Shown piece after piece: positions 43,150-53,515 of a stretch of 64,000 bases of DNA. Each line of letters begins with the position of its first letter. The stretch's first letter is position 1. The notes below the pieces were generated by a model that saw only the letters and a program-made list of their open reading frames with translations, had not been told where the DNA came from and ran no database searches. The stretch spans positions 496,001 to 560,000 of the forward strand of contig NW_026944386.1 in the NCBI RefSeq assembly GCF_033439725.1, in the 5' to 3' direction. Both the position numbers and the translations under genes were made by a program. This DNA is from Neurospora tetraspora. Taxonomy: Eukaryota > Ascomycota > Sordariomycetes > Sordariales > Sordariaceae.

Positions 43150-44456
43150 CCACTTGTGAGTTGAGATGTGGAAGTACATAGAAGCGAAGCAGAAATGAAC
43201 CTTGTCTCAAATGAGGCTGGGTAGGCTAGATGGGTTGGTTGGGTACATGTATAATGCGCGCGATTTATGGTATGGTGAGAGATGTCAATGAGGTTGCATC
43301 CATCAAACGTTCAGACGTCTGTTTAGCAGATCTCGGATCGAGGCTCATTGGCGTCGTGACAGTGATGAATGCAGCAGAGACAGATGCAGGTACGTACGAC
43401 GGGAAGTAACAGGTAACACGCCCCGGGCAGATGAGAATCCCTTACTTCCCTTTGGGTTAGGTTCTTATGTCTCGGTTGCCATGTGTGTTATCTTTCTGGA
43501 AGCCTTGGAAGCTTTGGAAGCTTTGGGAAACCTGAAAGTTGTATCACTCTCACACTCCCACTGAAACATGCCATTAGGAGGGTTGTATGAAGCATGATCG
43601 AAGATTAGAACCGTCGACGACGACCTCATTCTGGGAGTGTGTATGGGCTGACTGACCACTTGGACCACATGAACTCCCCACCTCCCTCCCCTTCAAGAGC
43701 AGATGGCATGACGAGCAACTACCCAGCAGTGTCTCAACTGTAGAGAAAAGGGGCAACAAGTCGGCGACCAGCTAGCGACCATCGAGCACTAGCACATAGT
43801 AGGCAACCAGACGAACCGACAACATCAAGCATGGCTAGGTATTCCTGGTCTACCAGTTTCCTAGCGTGGTGCTGTGTGCTAACGAATGGGCAACGGGACG
43901 AGTGGTCGGTCTGCAGAATAAGAGGGCTAGGGGGACATGTGAACAGTACATGAAGTGGTCCCTCCGTATATCTGATGGTGAAGCAATACTGAAGAACCAA
44001 TATGGAATTGAATCCGACGACCAAGTGCTAAATGAAGTGAAGTGTCGACGCACATCAGCCCAATAATTGTTAGTGCCTCGTTAGCGCAGCGCAACCGGCT
44101 TCTGTTGTGACAGCACTTGCTGAGGTGTGTGGTCTTTGACCAAAGGGGCATTGGCACCGAACTGTCAACTTTTGCCTCGTTCAACCGACGCTGACGGTCT
44201 GGGCATTGGTGGTCCTTTGTTCTTGGTGATTTGGTGCTGGGAGTTGACATGATGAAGAGTGTCGAGATAATATCAAAGGTCTTGATATCAACATCAACTG
44301 TCGTCGACTTATGCTATCGGGCGACTCCGTAATTGTGGATTTCGAGCAGTTATCGTGATCCACCGAGTTCCACCGAGTCCACTCTCTCCAGGCGCCTAAG
44401 AACAAGCGCCCAGATAGGGTGATAGGAATCCATGTCGGCCCGTGATAAGCAAGAAG

Positions 44457-44730
44457 CTTGGAACTCTTGGTGTTTCTTGGAAAGAGTGCTGGGCAGTTCT
44501 TGGGCATTCCCCCGCATTTGAGCTTGTTCGCATTTGGAGAGCCCGGAGGTCCACTATCGTGGTTGAGCACCAGGTGTCCAGTGGAGTCCCAGGAGACCGG
44601 CCCACCGGGTTTCAAGCGGGTACAGGTGCCAAGGAGCAGCCAAGAGCCGCATGCAATGAAACCAGCCACATCTCGCCCCATCACGCCCCAGTCCGGAAGC
44701 TGTCAAGAAACACCAAGAGTCCAAGACTAG
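44457..44730. repeat. inverted-repeat pair, possible short hairpin element
   Basis: The left arm at 44457-44480 (CTTGGAACTCTTGGTGTTTC) reappears inverted at 44701-44728 with one base missing. About 220 bp lie between the arms. No target-site duplication is evident, so a mobile origin is only a possibility. Confidence 0.5.
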
Positions 44731-45084
44731 CCTAGACACTTGGCTTTTGCCCCGTCATCTTGGTCCTTGCCCCTTTGTTCCTTCCCTTCAACGGTGACGC
44801 CTCCCCAAAAACAAAGGACCTCAGTTGGACTTGCCAGTGCAAATCACAAAATACCCTCAACAATGTGGGGGAAGTTGCAATCTGCCGAGAACTGATCAGC
44901 ACAGAAACAAAAGGACGCTACCAAGGCTGACTGCATGAAAGAGACACTTCCCCCTCTTACTACGCCACACATGTGAGGCATGCCAGGCACCTCAATCCCA
45001 ACACATATTCACCGAGCTCGAGACCGAGCTGTCGGATCCCTCAGGTGCAACAAGATGAAGATGGTTCTCAAAAAGAAACGACAG

Positions 45085-45318
45085 TGATACTACACTGTTG
45101 CTTTCGTTAGCGCGGAACTTCACTAGGCACTCTGCCCAACTCAACCACCAATCCACCAAATTTCATGCAAAAAATTGCTATCAACCTGATGCGTCTCGAG
45201 AGCTTCAGATAGTCTCTCCAATTTTTTGCTTTGAATGTGCTTGTCGCGTGTTTTCCTGTCTTATTTTGCAGACCCCCGTCACAAGAATCGCGCTAACAAA
45301 CGAACCAGTATTGAACTG
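45085..45318. mobile_element. MITE-like element, family A, degenerate second copy
   Basis: The right end (GCTAACAAACGAACCAGTAT, then TGAACTG followed by TA at 45319-45320) matches the right end of the element at 34555-34843. A left-end counterpart with CGTTAGCGCG in inverted orientation lies near 45096-45114, but its outer boundary is unclear. There is no coding capacity. Confidence 0.5.
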
Positions 45319-45334
45319 TATCGTCATTCCGCTA

Positions 45335-45538
45335 CAGTATCAACCCCTGAAAGTGCAACCCCCCCAAAGTGCAAACACATACAAACTGACCCGTTAAGTG
45401 CAAACTTTTCCGCGGCCCGGATTCGCACTTTTGTATGTAAGTGAGGTGCCAGTAAGTGCAAAAACCCCATTAAGTGCAAATTTTGCGAGCCATCCCCCAT
45501 AGTGCCCGAATTATTTGCACTTTCAGGGGTTGATACTG
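45335..45538. mobile_element. 204-bp MITE with perfect 24-bp TIRs and TA target duplication
   Basis: The first 24 bases (45335-45358, beginning CAGTATCAACCCCTGAAAGT) are the exact reverse complement of the last 24 (45515-45538). TA lies directly outside both ends (45333-45334, 45539-45540). A CAGT start plus TA duplication is typical of Tc1/mariner-pogo/Fot1 relatives, so this is a non-autonomous derivative of such an element. Inside, the motif AAGTGCAA recurs several times in direct orientation and also inverted, giving the element an internal motif array. It has no reading frame. Perfect ends imply recent insertion, after or outside RIP. Confidence 0.85.
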
Positions 45539-45739
45539 TAGTCTCATCTGTTGGTGCTTCCTAGCACACGGTGGAGACGGACATGGTCTCTATTTGCGAC
45601 CATCAGATGTGGATATCACGATGCTTAAGGGACTGGGGCACCAAGAGAGCCACGCGGGGGACCGGAGCCCAGTGGACTCCCTCCCACGCCTCGGACTCCA
45701 TTCCCTTGTGAATCCACAGCATCTGGACCCGAGTCTCCT

Positions 45740-46510
45740 CCATATCTATTACCGGTTATCGCCTATCTCGGACTCCCTATCAAAGTCCTATTCAGCAGTG
45801 AACTCGATGATTGTAGTCGAACCACTCGTCCTTATTCACATACAACCTCCGTCGGTGTCTGGCTGTTTTACCCCAACATCACCACACTTTGCCCAGCCGG
45901 GTTGATCCCTGATGCAGTTCTAGTTCCCCCTCTCCCCCCATTCATCAGCTGGGCGAGCTTGGTTGATGAACTTCCGTTTTCGTCATTAGTAGTAACAAGT
46001 CTAACAAGTCAGTCTCACCCTCAAGCCTAGGCCCGTCCAGCCAGACGACTCTATTGGCTGCGGGCGGACAAAGATGTTCTAGCTGCCTTCCATGCTTCGA
46101 CATCATCCTTGCCCCCCCAATACATAGGTCCCCCTTTGCCTCTCGCTTATTGCGCGTGTAGGAGTGCTTTTACACATTGTTATTTGTCCACAAATTGCAA
46201 CCCAGCCGGGCCACAAGACAGATCCGTTGCGGATCACACTCCAACAACGGACATGGTGGACTGCCATGTGTTAGCCCAACCACCAAACCCCCGGCTATCT
46301 TGTTCAGACTTCGACGCTTTTCCCATCCGGGGCTACCGTCCGAGAGGCTTACCCAGTAACCCTCGCTCAAGCAGGGCTACCTCCGCAATCCAAGAAGCTT
46401 GGCTGCACTACCATCGCCGGGCTTACACACCCGCACGCCTGCCCTATCTTTCTACTAGTCTTTCCGCAGAGGCAAATCCTCCGCGCTGTCGCCTATCTGG
46501 CTCCTGATAG
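45740..46510. promoter_or_regulatory. clustered GATA-type sites upstream of the permease
   Basis: Several TATC/GATA motifs occur: four within about 55 bp at 45742-45795 and a facing pair TATCTGGCTCCTGATA at 46494-46509, about 240 bp before the start codon. GATA factors of the NIT2/AreA type bind closely spaced GATA elements and activate nitrogen-catabolite genes, including amino acid permeases. Binding here is inferred from motif and context. Confidence 0.45.
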
Positions 46511-46746
46511 GACACCTCCCTTTGACCCCTATGTGATTTGATCCTACCTCTCCAGCCAGCCCGTTGGGTTACACATTCCCAGTCTCACCAAGCCGAGGGT
46601 GAAGTGGTTGTTGCTTGAGTTCTCGTGGCTCGGAGTACTTTATCCTCTCTTCTCCTCCCCCTCTTCTCCTCCCGCCGTCCGTCCGTCCCTCTTCCCTTTC
46701 TCTCTCCCCACCTCCCTCCAACCCATCACCCCCCCAAACCACCACC

Positions 46747-48656
46747 ATGTCCGACATAGAAAAAGGCTCCCACGACAAGGAGACCCGTGTCGACGCGGCT
46801 CCCGCCTATGAGGCCGGCGTCGCCGAGGACCTCCCGCAGGAGGACTTCATGACGCGCAATGGTCTCAACCTGGCGTCCTTCAAGCCTCGCCGGTATCACA
46901 CCGGTGACAGCACCGAGATCGAGCGCACCATGAAGTCCCGCCACCTGCACATGATTGCCATCGGCGGCTCCATCGGCGCCGGTTTCTTCGTCGGTTCCGG
47001 CAAGGCGCTGCACAATGGCGGGCCTGCTTCCCTGCTTATCGATTTCGCCATCATCGGTGTCATGATGTTCAACGTCGTGTACGCCCTTGGCGAGCTGGCC
47101 GTCATGTTCCCTGTCACCGGTGGTTTCTATACCTACTCTACTCGCTTCATCGATCCGTCCTGGGGTTTCGCCATGGGCTGGAACTATGTGTTTCAGTGGG
47201 CTATCGTCTTGCCTCTTGAACTTACTGTCTGCGGTTTCACGGTTGGGTACTGGAATCAGGAGATAAACGTCGGTAAGTGAAACATCCTCGTATTGGTTAA
47301 TTATTGGAAAAAAAAAAGAACTTGAATACTAACTCACCGAACAGCCGTCTGGATCACAATCTTCCTCGTCGCCATCATCATAATCAACGTCTTCGGCACC
47401 CTCGGCTACGCCGAAGAAGAATTCTGGGCTTCGGCCTTCAAGCTCGGCGCCACCATCGTCTTCCTGATCATCTGCCTCGTCATGGTCCTCGGCGGCGGTC
47501 CCAAAGGCAGCCGCTACGACGAATACTCCGGCGCCAAGCTGTGGTACGCGTCCGGTGCTTTCGCCAACGGCTTCCGCGGTTTCTGCTCCTGCTTCGTCAC
47601 CGCCGCCTTCGCCTTCTCCGGCACGGAACTCGTCGGTCTCGCCGCCGCCGAGGCCAAGAACCCCGTCAAGTCCCTCCCCGGCGCCATCAAGCAGGTGTTC
47701 TGGCGTATCACCCTCTTCTACATCCTCGGTCTCTTCTTCGTCGGCTTGCTCATCCCCTACGACGACGAGAACCTGTTGGGCGCTAACCCGTTCATCAACG
47801 TCAACGCCTCGCCCTTTGTGCTGGTCGGCAAGTACGCCAACCTCACCGGCTTCGACTCGTTCATGAACGTCGTCATCCTGGTCTCGGTCCTCTCCCTCGG
47901 CGTCTCGTGCGTCTACGGCGGCTCGCGCACGCTGGTCGCCTTGGCCCAGCAAGGGTATGCGCCCAAGATCTTTGCCTATGTCGATCGCTCCAACCGCCCG
48001 CTGTTCTCCGTGCTGGCTATCATTGCGTTCGGTCCCATTGCGTACGTCAGCTTGGCCGCTGCTGGCCCGACCGTCTTTGATTGGCTGCTTTCGCTTTCGG
48101 GTCTGGCGGCGCTGTTTACGTGGGGATCTATTTGCTTGAGCCATATCCGCTTCCGCAAGGCGTGGGCGCTCAAGGGCCACAGTGTGGATGAGATTCCTTT
48201 CCAGGCGGCTGGTGGTGTTTGGGGATCGTGGTTGGGGTTGGTGTTGGTTGTTTTGGTGTTGATTGCTCAGGTACATATGCCTCCCTCCCTTTTCTATCCC
48301 TCTCCTTCATTTTTTTTTCTTTTTTTCTTGTTTTTTTTTTCTTTCTTTCCTCGCTTCGCTCGATATATCCGTAACAGCTGCTAACAAATTGCAAACAGTT
48401 CTACGTAGCCATCTGCCCCCCCGGCGGCGGCTTCAACGACGCCAAGGGTTTCTTCGTGCAGTACCTCGCCCTCCCCGTCGTCATCGTCTTCTGGATCGGC
48501 GGCTTCATCTGGAAGGGCACGAGCTGGCTCCGCGCTGACCAGATCGATGTCGACACGGGCCGTCGCGTGCACGACTGGGACTCGATCAATGCGTACCGCG
48601 CCGAGTTGGCGGCTATGCCCGCTTGGAGGAGGTGGTTCCATAAGTTGTTTGTCTAA
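46747..48656 (+). CDS. amino acid permease (GAP1/YAT type)
   Basis: Spliced model: join(46747..47272, 47345..48270, 48399..48656), 569 aa; introns of 72 and 128 bp keep frame. It is a plasma-membrane amino acid-proton symporter of the APC superfamily, fungal YAT family. After an ~65-residue acidic cytosolic N-terminus comes the hallmark first membrane segment HMIAIGGSIGAGFFVGSG. Further helices include IGVMMFNVVYALGELAVMFP, WGFAMGWNYVFQWAIVLPLE, FAFSGTELVGLAAAEAKNP and GVSCVYGGSRTLVALAQQGY; the last two are typical family signatures. About 12 membrane segments are visible and the C-terminus is short and cytosolic (AWRRWFHKLFV). It is probably a general permease, but substrate range cannot be read from sequence. 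The start has a good ACCACCATG context. The second intron carries a T-rich tract. Confidence 0.92.
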
Positions 48657-50604
48657 GCTGCTGCTGCTGCTGTTTTCCTAAGGGAAGCAGTTGATTTTTT
48701 TTGGCTTTTGTTTTGTTTTGGATACCCCTCCCTGCTTTATACCACTAGTGATTGAAGAGGGAGAGCACGGAGGGCTGGGGGTGAAAAGGGACGGAGAGTG
48801 ATGAAAGGATGAAAATGACGAAGGATGATCAAACGTGATGCTAAAATGTTGATGTTAATGAACGTCGAATAATGAAGTGGAATACTCGGACCAAATGGTC
48901 AATGGTCTTGTGCGCTTCCGTTTTCCATGTCAAGCGCAATTAAAACTGACCGTCTTTCTGATGCGATTCAGCTGTACTGCGCCGTCACAGTCAGTCAGAG
49001 CGGGAGCAGGTTAACCTGATGCCCCAGCAATTGGACAACACAGTCGTTATGAAAGAAAGAAAGAACAAATATCGGAAGGAACCCAGGAGACAAGGTCGGG
49101 CGAGTCAGGCCAAACCCAAATCCCACGGGAAGGTACGTGTCGCAAGCCTGAGGCTTGGGGTGGAAGGAAGGGACGATCTGAGCTCCCCCGTCGTCTGCCG
49201 CAAACGACTTGCGCGTTCTGGCCTGCTTGATGGTTTTTGAAGTTTTCTATGCTCATATAATTTGGCTTGCTTCAAACCAGCCACCTCACGCATACCAAAG
49301 AAGCCGCTGAAGGGAGTTGATGAGGTAGAGGTAGTGTTGACGGGAGTTGTGATGATGGACGGGGATTGCCGGTAGTGAAGTGCTTGTTAAATCACTAACA
49401 TCAGAAAGCCCAATATGCGTGGATAGCAAATAGTGTTGTATCTGACCTAGTGGCACTTTTAGCGCATCCTACAACGGCCTGAGCAGGCCCGTGACGCACA
49501 ATGACCGATTGAAATGAAACAGTGGAGGGGAAAACTCATCGCGGACACTCGGCAGATCGAACCACTTCCCATCGCTTAAAGTGTAGAATCTCTTGTAAAC
49601 TAATTTGTAAAAGTAGGGTAGGTTTATCTATGACAATCAATCCCTTCTTCATTCTCAGCTGGTTGAAGTAAGAGCAACTTAAATGTCAAGTGCCTGCTGT
49701 GGTCGAACAAGCTGAAACGCTTCAGTGGGTGGGCGCTGGAGTTATAGTGGGGTTTAGCGGGTGCCCGGCCAGTGAAGAGCGGTCGATTAGGTAGGTTGGA
49801 CAACTCTTGTGCCCGTTATGACGGAATCTGATCCTCAAACACAAGAGACCGGCATCGTAGTCGTGTTCAACAATTGATTTTCTTTCTCACGAGCATCTAT
49901 TTCTTTGCTTTCCATCTTTGGATGGCCTCCTCTGTCCTTCAATAGCTTCATCCCTGTTATCATTTTTTTCCCTCGTAGAGTCACAGTGTTAGTGCGACCG
50001 AACTTCTCAGCCTTGAACCTTCAAAACAAGATCAGGAACCTTCGTTTTCCAAGTAGTACGGCAACAAACATGCTAAATTGTTGAACTGGTAGCATAGCTA
50101 ATGCCTCCATCTGTATACCGAGCACTATCCCGACGTTGAAGTGAGGCTGAATATCCACCCAGTTGATACTCGCTGCGCTCGCTGCGGTGTCCCAATTCGG
50201 AAACCACTGCGAACATTCGATGCATTCGATATGTCGATCCCCCAGATTTCACACGTGTGCTGGCCTAAAGATTCGACTGAACGAATGGAACAGATGGAAA
50301 CGACTGCGCCGCATCACATTGGAGGTATCTCCGAACGCCAGCCGGTGTTATCGGTACATCATCTTGGTTACCGAACATGGAAAACTTACAGGTGTTCAGC
50401 CAAGGCTCCTCAGAAGCTTTTTGTCGGGGAGTGCGTGAAGCATATAGATGCAGAGCATATATATGACCAAAGTAGTCAATGTTTGACACGTTTCATGTTC
50501 CACTCTCTCGTCTGCTGGTTCTTTTCCAGCCTACCCCAAAAACCAACATCAACACCAGATACGAAACGCCAGAAAGAAAACCAACAAGCCAAAACAGATT
50601 CGAT
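48657..50604. other. intergenic after the permease
   Basis: A 1.95-kb region with the permease 3' untranslated part (CTG repeat just after the stop, T-rich run at 48693-48720) and short unsupported frames. No element was recognised. Confidence 0.4.
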
Positions 50605-51207
50605 ATGGGCATCTTTTGCCGTCTACGCCCCCGTCGACACAGACATTTACCTAGAGAGCAGACCATGCCTGCACCACTTCCCTTATACGAAGATGACGCC
50701 CTCGACAAGCAACACCACAACCTCTCAACACCAAACTCAGACCCCCAAGAGCCAAAGCAACAACCACGCTCCGGCACCGTATTATCCTCAACTTCACCCT
50801 CACCCTCAACCCCATCATCCATCTCAACCGCCACTCTCAACGCCCGATTCGCCACTTGCTTAGACCAGCTCGATCAGCTATTCGGCAGACACTCATCCCC
50901 TCCCACACGACGCCCACCATCTCGACTCCCAACATCCGAAACCGCCCCTCCCCCTCCCTACGCCCCGCTCTCCTCCTACACAGACCTCCCTCTCCCATCC
51001 TACTCGGAACTTCAAGATCTGGGGAGAGTTGTTTTCCCTCCACGCCCCACACCAAGAGAACCCCCGCCTTCTTTCGAAGCGGCAGAAATCCAGGAACACG
51101 AGGAGGACCATGGGACGGAACCGTTTTTGTGGCCGGGGTGCGAGTACTGTCGGGTGTATGCTTTGTGGGTTTGTTATTGGAGGGGGGTTGGGGAGGTTAG
51201 GGGGTGA
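50605..51207 (+). CDS. small Pro/Ser-rich protein of unknown function
   Basis: Single exon, 200 aa, starting MGIFCRLRPRRHRHLPREQ. The frame is open further upstream, but this ATG gives a sensible basic start. The middle is Ser/Pro/Thr-rich, then PPPPYAPLSSYTDLPLPSYS contains PPxY and LPxY motifs that could bind WW domains such as those of Rsp5-type ubiquitin ligases. There is a short conserved-looking helix (ATLNARFATCLDQLDQLFG) and a C-terminal CEYCRVYALWVCYW segment with a CxxC pair. I recognise no family. It could be a real accessory gene or a chance frame; coding potential is moderate and neighbours give no clue. Confidence 0.45.
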   Translation: MGIFCRLRPRRHRHLPREQTMPAPLPLYEDDALDKQHHNLSTPNSDPQEPKQQPRSGTVLSSTSPSPSTPSSISTATLNARFATCLDQLDQLFGRHSSPPTRRPPSRLPTSETAPPPPYAPLSSYTDLPLPSYSELQDLGRVVFPPRPTPREPPPSFEAAEIQEHEEDHGTEPFLWPGCEYCRVYALWVCYWRGVGEVRG

Positions 51208-51528
51208 GTGGGTGAGTGGGGGAAAGGCTGCATGCAGTTGGAAGTTAGGGTGCTACAGGGAGCTGGGAGGTGGAAGAGGTGAAAGAAGAGTGACGCTTTG
51301 AATGGGGAGTATACCTAGGGATAGGGGTGTAGGTAGATGGTGTATACCTTGGGGAATCCATGATTTGGGATCGGATACCGGGTTGAGCTGGAGGAGCTGG
51401 GATGGGGAACAGCTATTCAGCATGGAGATGTTATATTTTCATTCCAACCTTTGGACTGTTTCTGCCAGTTAGAAATCACTCAAAACCTCCCTCGTTATCT
51501 TGTTGCTTTCTTCGGTGTTTGTGGTTGG
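51208..51528. other. short intergenic gap
   Basis: GT-rich sequence between a plus-strand and a minus-strand gene. It should contain both 3' ends. No other feature is seen. Confidence 0.4.
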
Positions 51529-52805
51529 TTACCCCGTCGACTCTTTTGATTCCGGGCACGGGCTCCTCCTCCTCCTCCTGCTCCAGCGTTCAACTGCGTC
51601 CACCGCTAAACGTGTTTCACAAGGTTCGCACCATCCATAGCCCCGTCTGTCGCGCCACCCAATATGTACATCCTGTCCAATTGTCTTCCTCAACCATCTA
51701 TTGATGGTCCGGGTCTTGTGAAGATCTAACTCCATAACCTTGTTACACAATGCACACCCTTCTCGGTCCTTCACATCCATCATCACGGTGTTTGTTTCTT
51801 CGAAAACCGTCTTGGCTGATTTGGTATAGTCCGGGATAATTTGAGCAAGGCCGGTGCGGGTTTCCTTCGATATGGAAAGTACCGCGTAGATATAATCTCT
51901 TGGATCGCTGGCCATGACTTGGGTATCGGCGCAAGCATAAAGCCAGTCAAATATAGTGTTGTTGAACGTATATTCCAGTAGCTCTCTCCTCGTTTCCCGC
52001 ACGGAGGTCCAGTACGCAATATTGCCTGGTACGAGCCCGGATGGAGATTCAAGTGTTGACTTGAAAACGACCGGGAAACAGATATCAAGTGCACGCTCAG
52101 TGATGGACCTGGAACCGCACATGAAAACGAGTCTCTTCGCTAGGACTATTTCCTGGATGATCCATATCCTTTTCCAGTAGGGGCGATTGCACCAGGCAAG
52201 AATGGCTCTCTTTGCACGGTTATTTTTAAAGATCTGGATTGGTTAAGGTCCCTGGGGGCGTGGAGTTGAGGATATCTATCGCATGGTCGCTGTCGTTTGC
52301 CATCGGTCCAGTCCATGCAAAGACCTCCTCCGCACTTGAGAAGATCTCCCTCATCTTCTGGACTTGCTGGCTTTTCTCGGCGCCGTCGTTTTGGTTGATG
52401 CATAGTGCATCGACCCAAAGAAGTAAGAAGCCAAGATGATGGATGACTGAACTGGTCTGTTTGAGGCAGTCAAACAGATTTTTGCGGATCCTGACCATGT
52501 GACCGTCAATGGTGATATTTGGGTCGTCATCACTGGGTAATCCCCATTCGTACGACAGTGCCTTGTAGGGGATTTTGCCTAGCTCAGAATGTTGGAGGGT
52601 GTAGGCGACCTCTTCCCCGGAGTCTGGTTTGATCAAGAGAAGACGGATGAAATTTTCATGCTCGAGCGGTCGGTACGGGTATTGTTCGCCATTTATTTGG
52701 TCAGGGTCTGCACTGCTACTGCAATTGTTAGCTCTCGGTTCGTGTGAAGGAAGACCAGACTACATACCATGCCTGAGCAGCCCTTCCGACCTCGTTGGCT
52801 TCCAT
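51529..52805 (-). pseudogene. HET-domain gene 1, frameshifted
   Basis: Model: ATG at 52805-52803, a 49-bp intron 52767-52719 (GTATGT...CTAAC...TTGCAG), then one long exon to 51529. HET proteins trigger cell death when genetically different hyphae fuse. Diagnostic motifs are in order: YRPLEHENFIRLLL, YKALSYEWG, RIRKNLFDCLK, LLWVDALCINQND, VFAWTGP, YWKRIWIIQEIVLAK, and DPRDYIYAVLSIS. The frame ends at TAA just after NPDL, and the protein continues one base out of phase from about 52222-52233 (FKNNRAKRAILAW). A 91-nt intron at about 52324-52234 would restore frame but has a weak donor and would delete a conserved HET motif. The C-terminal tail has two CxxC pairs (CALC, CEPC) that could bind zinc. 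No RIP-like composition is seen. Confidence 0.75.
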
Positions 52806-53515
52806 CACAGCTTCGCGTCTGATCCGTGGATACCGGATTGGACTGAGTTGAGTAAGTGATCAATAAGAGAACTGATTGAGCGAAGACGTATCGTTGACCT
52901 CTTGATGCCTTCGTATGATCACTGTGGTCGACAGCTCAAGCAGTTATCCTCAAAACAGCAATCGATCGAATAAAGGCCCAACAGCCCAACCAACTATTAT
53001 ATCCGCTTTGTTAGAGGCTCCTTCCCCAGCCACACCTGGAAGCCAGTGCTGCATGACGTGGCGTCAAGCCGACTGAGGCGAAAAGGGAACCAATAATAGG
53101 GAGAACGCTTGATTGGCGGCTTGGTTGAGAAGAGAGGAATGGCTCGTGTTAGAATTGGCACCACTGAACCAACCAGCATAATTGGAGCCCTAGCTGAGTC
53201 GGAGTAGTGGCCAGTGTGGCAACCATTTATTCTGACAGCTAGCCAGACCATGTCTCAAGACTACCAGAATGAGAAACCGGGGTGGGATGGACCTTCCACG
53301 CGTTACACAACGTGAGGCTGTGGTTGTCGGCAAACGGTGGTTGAGGCGGAATTCTTCCAGTGTTCGTTGAAGAATGTAGATACCTGCTACCACATTGCTG
53401 AATTATCGTTCGCTAGTATCGCTGAGCATGTCGCAGACTGCTGAGCGACGTTCCCCCAGAGCCTTGTCCGAAAGACCCCAATTCCACACGGTCTCTTGCT
53501 TTCCTATCTCCATCA
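52806..53515. other. spacer between HET genes 1 and 2
   Basis: Contains only short frames on both strands. I found no extension of either HET gene and no mobile element here. Confidence 0.4.

Larger units (their letters stand above)
42372..46746. other. 4.4-kb intergenic region with repeats and MITEs
   Basis: No gene is supportable. It holds an 8-bp tandem repeat (43110-43149), an inverted-repeat pair (44457-44730), a second family-A MITE-like copy (about 45085-45318) and a TA-flanked MITE with perfect ends (45335-45538). The last ~1 kb is the upstream region of the amino acid permease and carries clustered GATA/TATC motifs. Confidence 0.5.

Noticed and set aside
44070-44155. tRNA-like start (CCTCGTTAGCGCAGCGC resembling an A box of tRNA-Met)
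   Set aside because: No proper T-loop B box follows, the acceptor ends pair poorly and no anticodon arm forms. At most it is a decayed tRNA fragment.
44181-44684. 167-codon minus-strand frame
   Set aside because: It overlaps the inverted-repeat region, has no domain or secretion signal and shows no codon preference.
46109-46507. 132-codon frame upstream of the permease
   Set aside because: Composition is like promoter DNA, with several overlapping frames and no family resemblance.
52234-52324. 91-nt intron that would repair HET gene 1
   Set aside because: The GTCTTT donor is weak and splicing would delete the conserved VFAWTGP segment of the HET domain.
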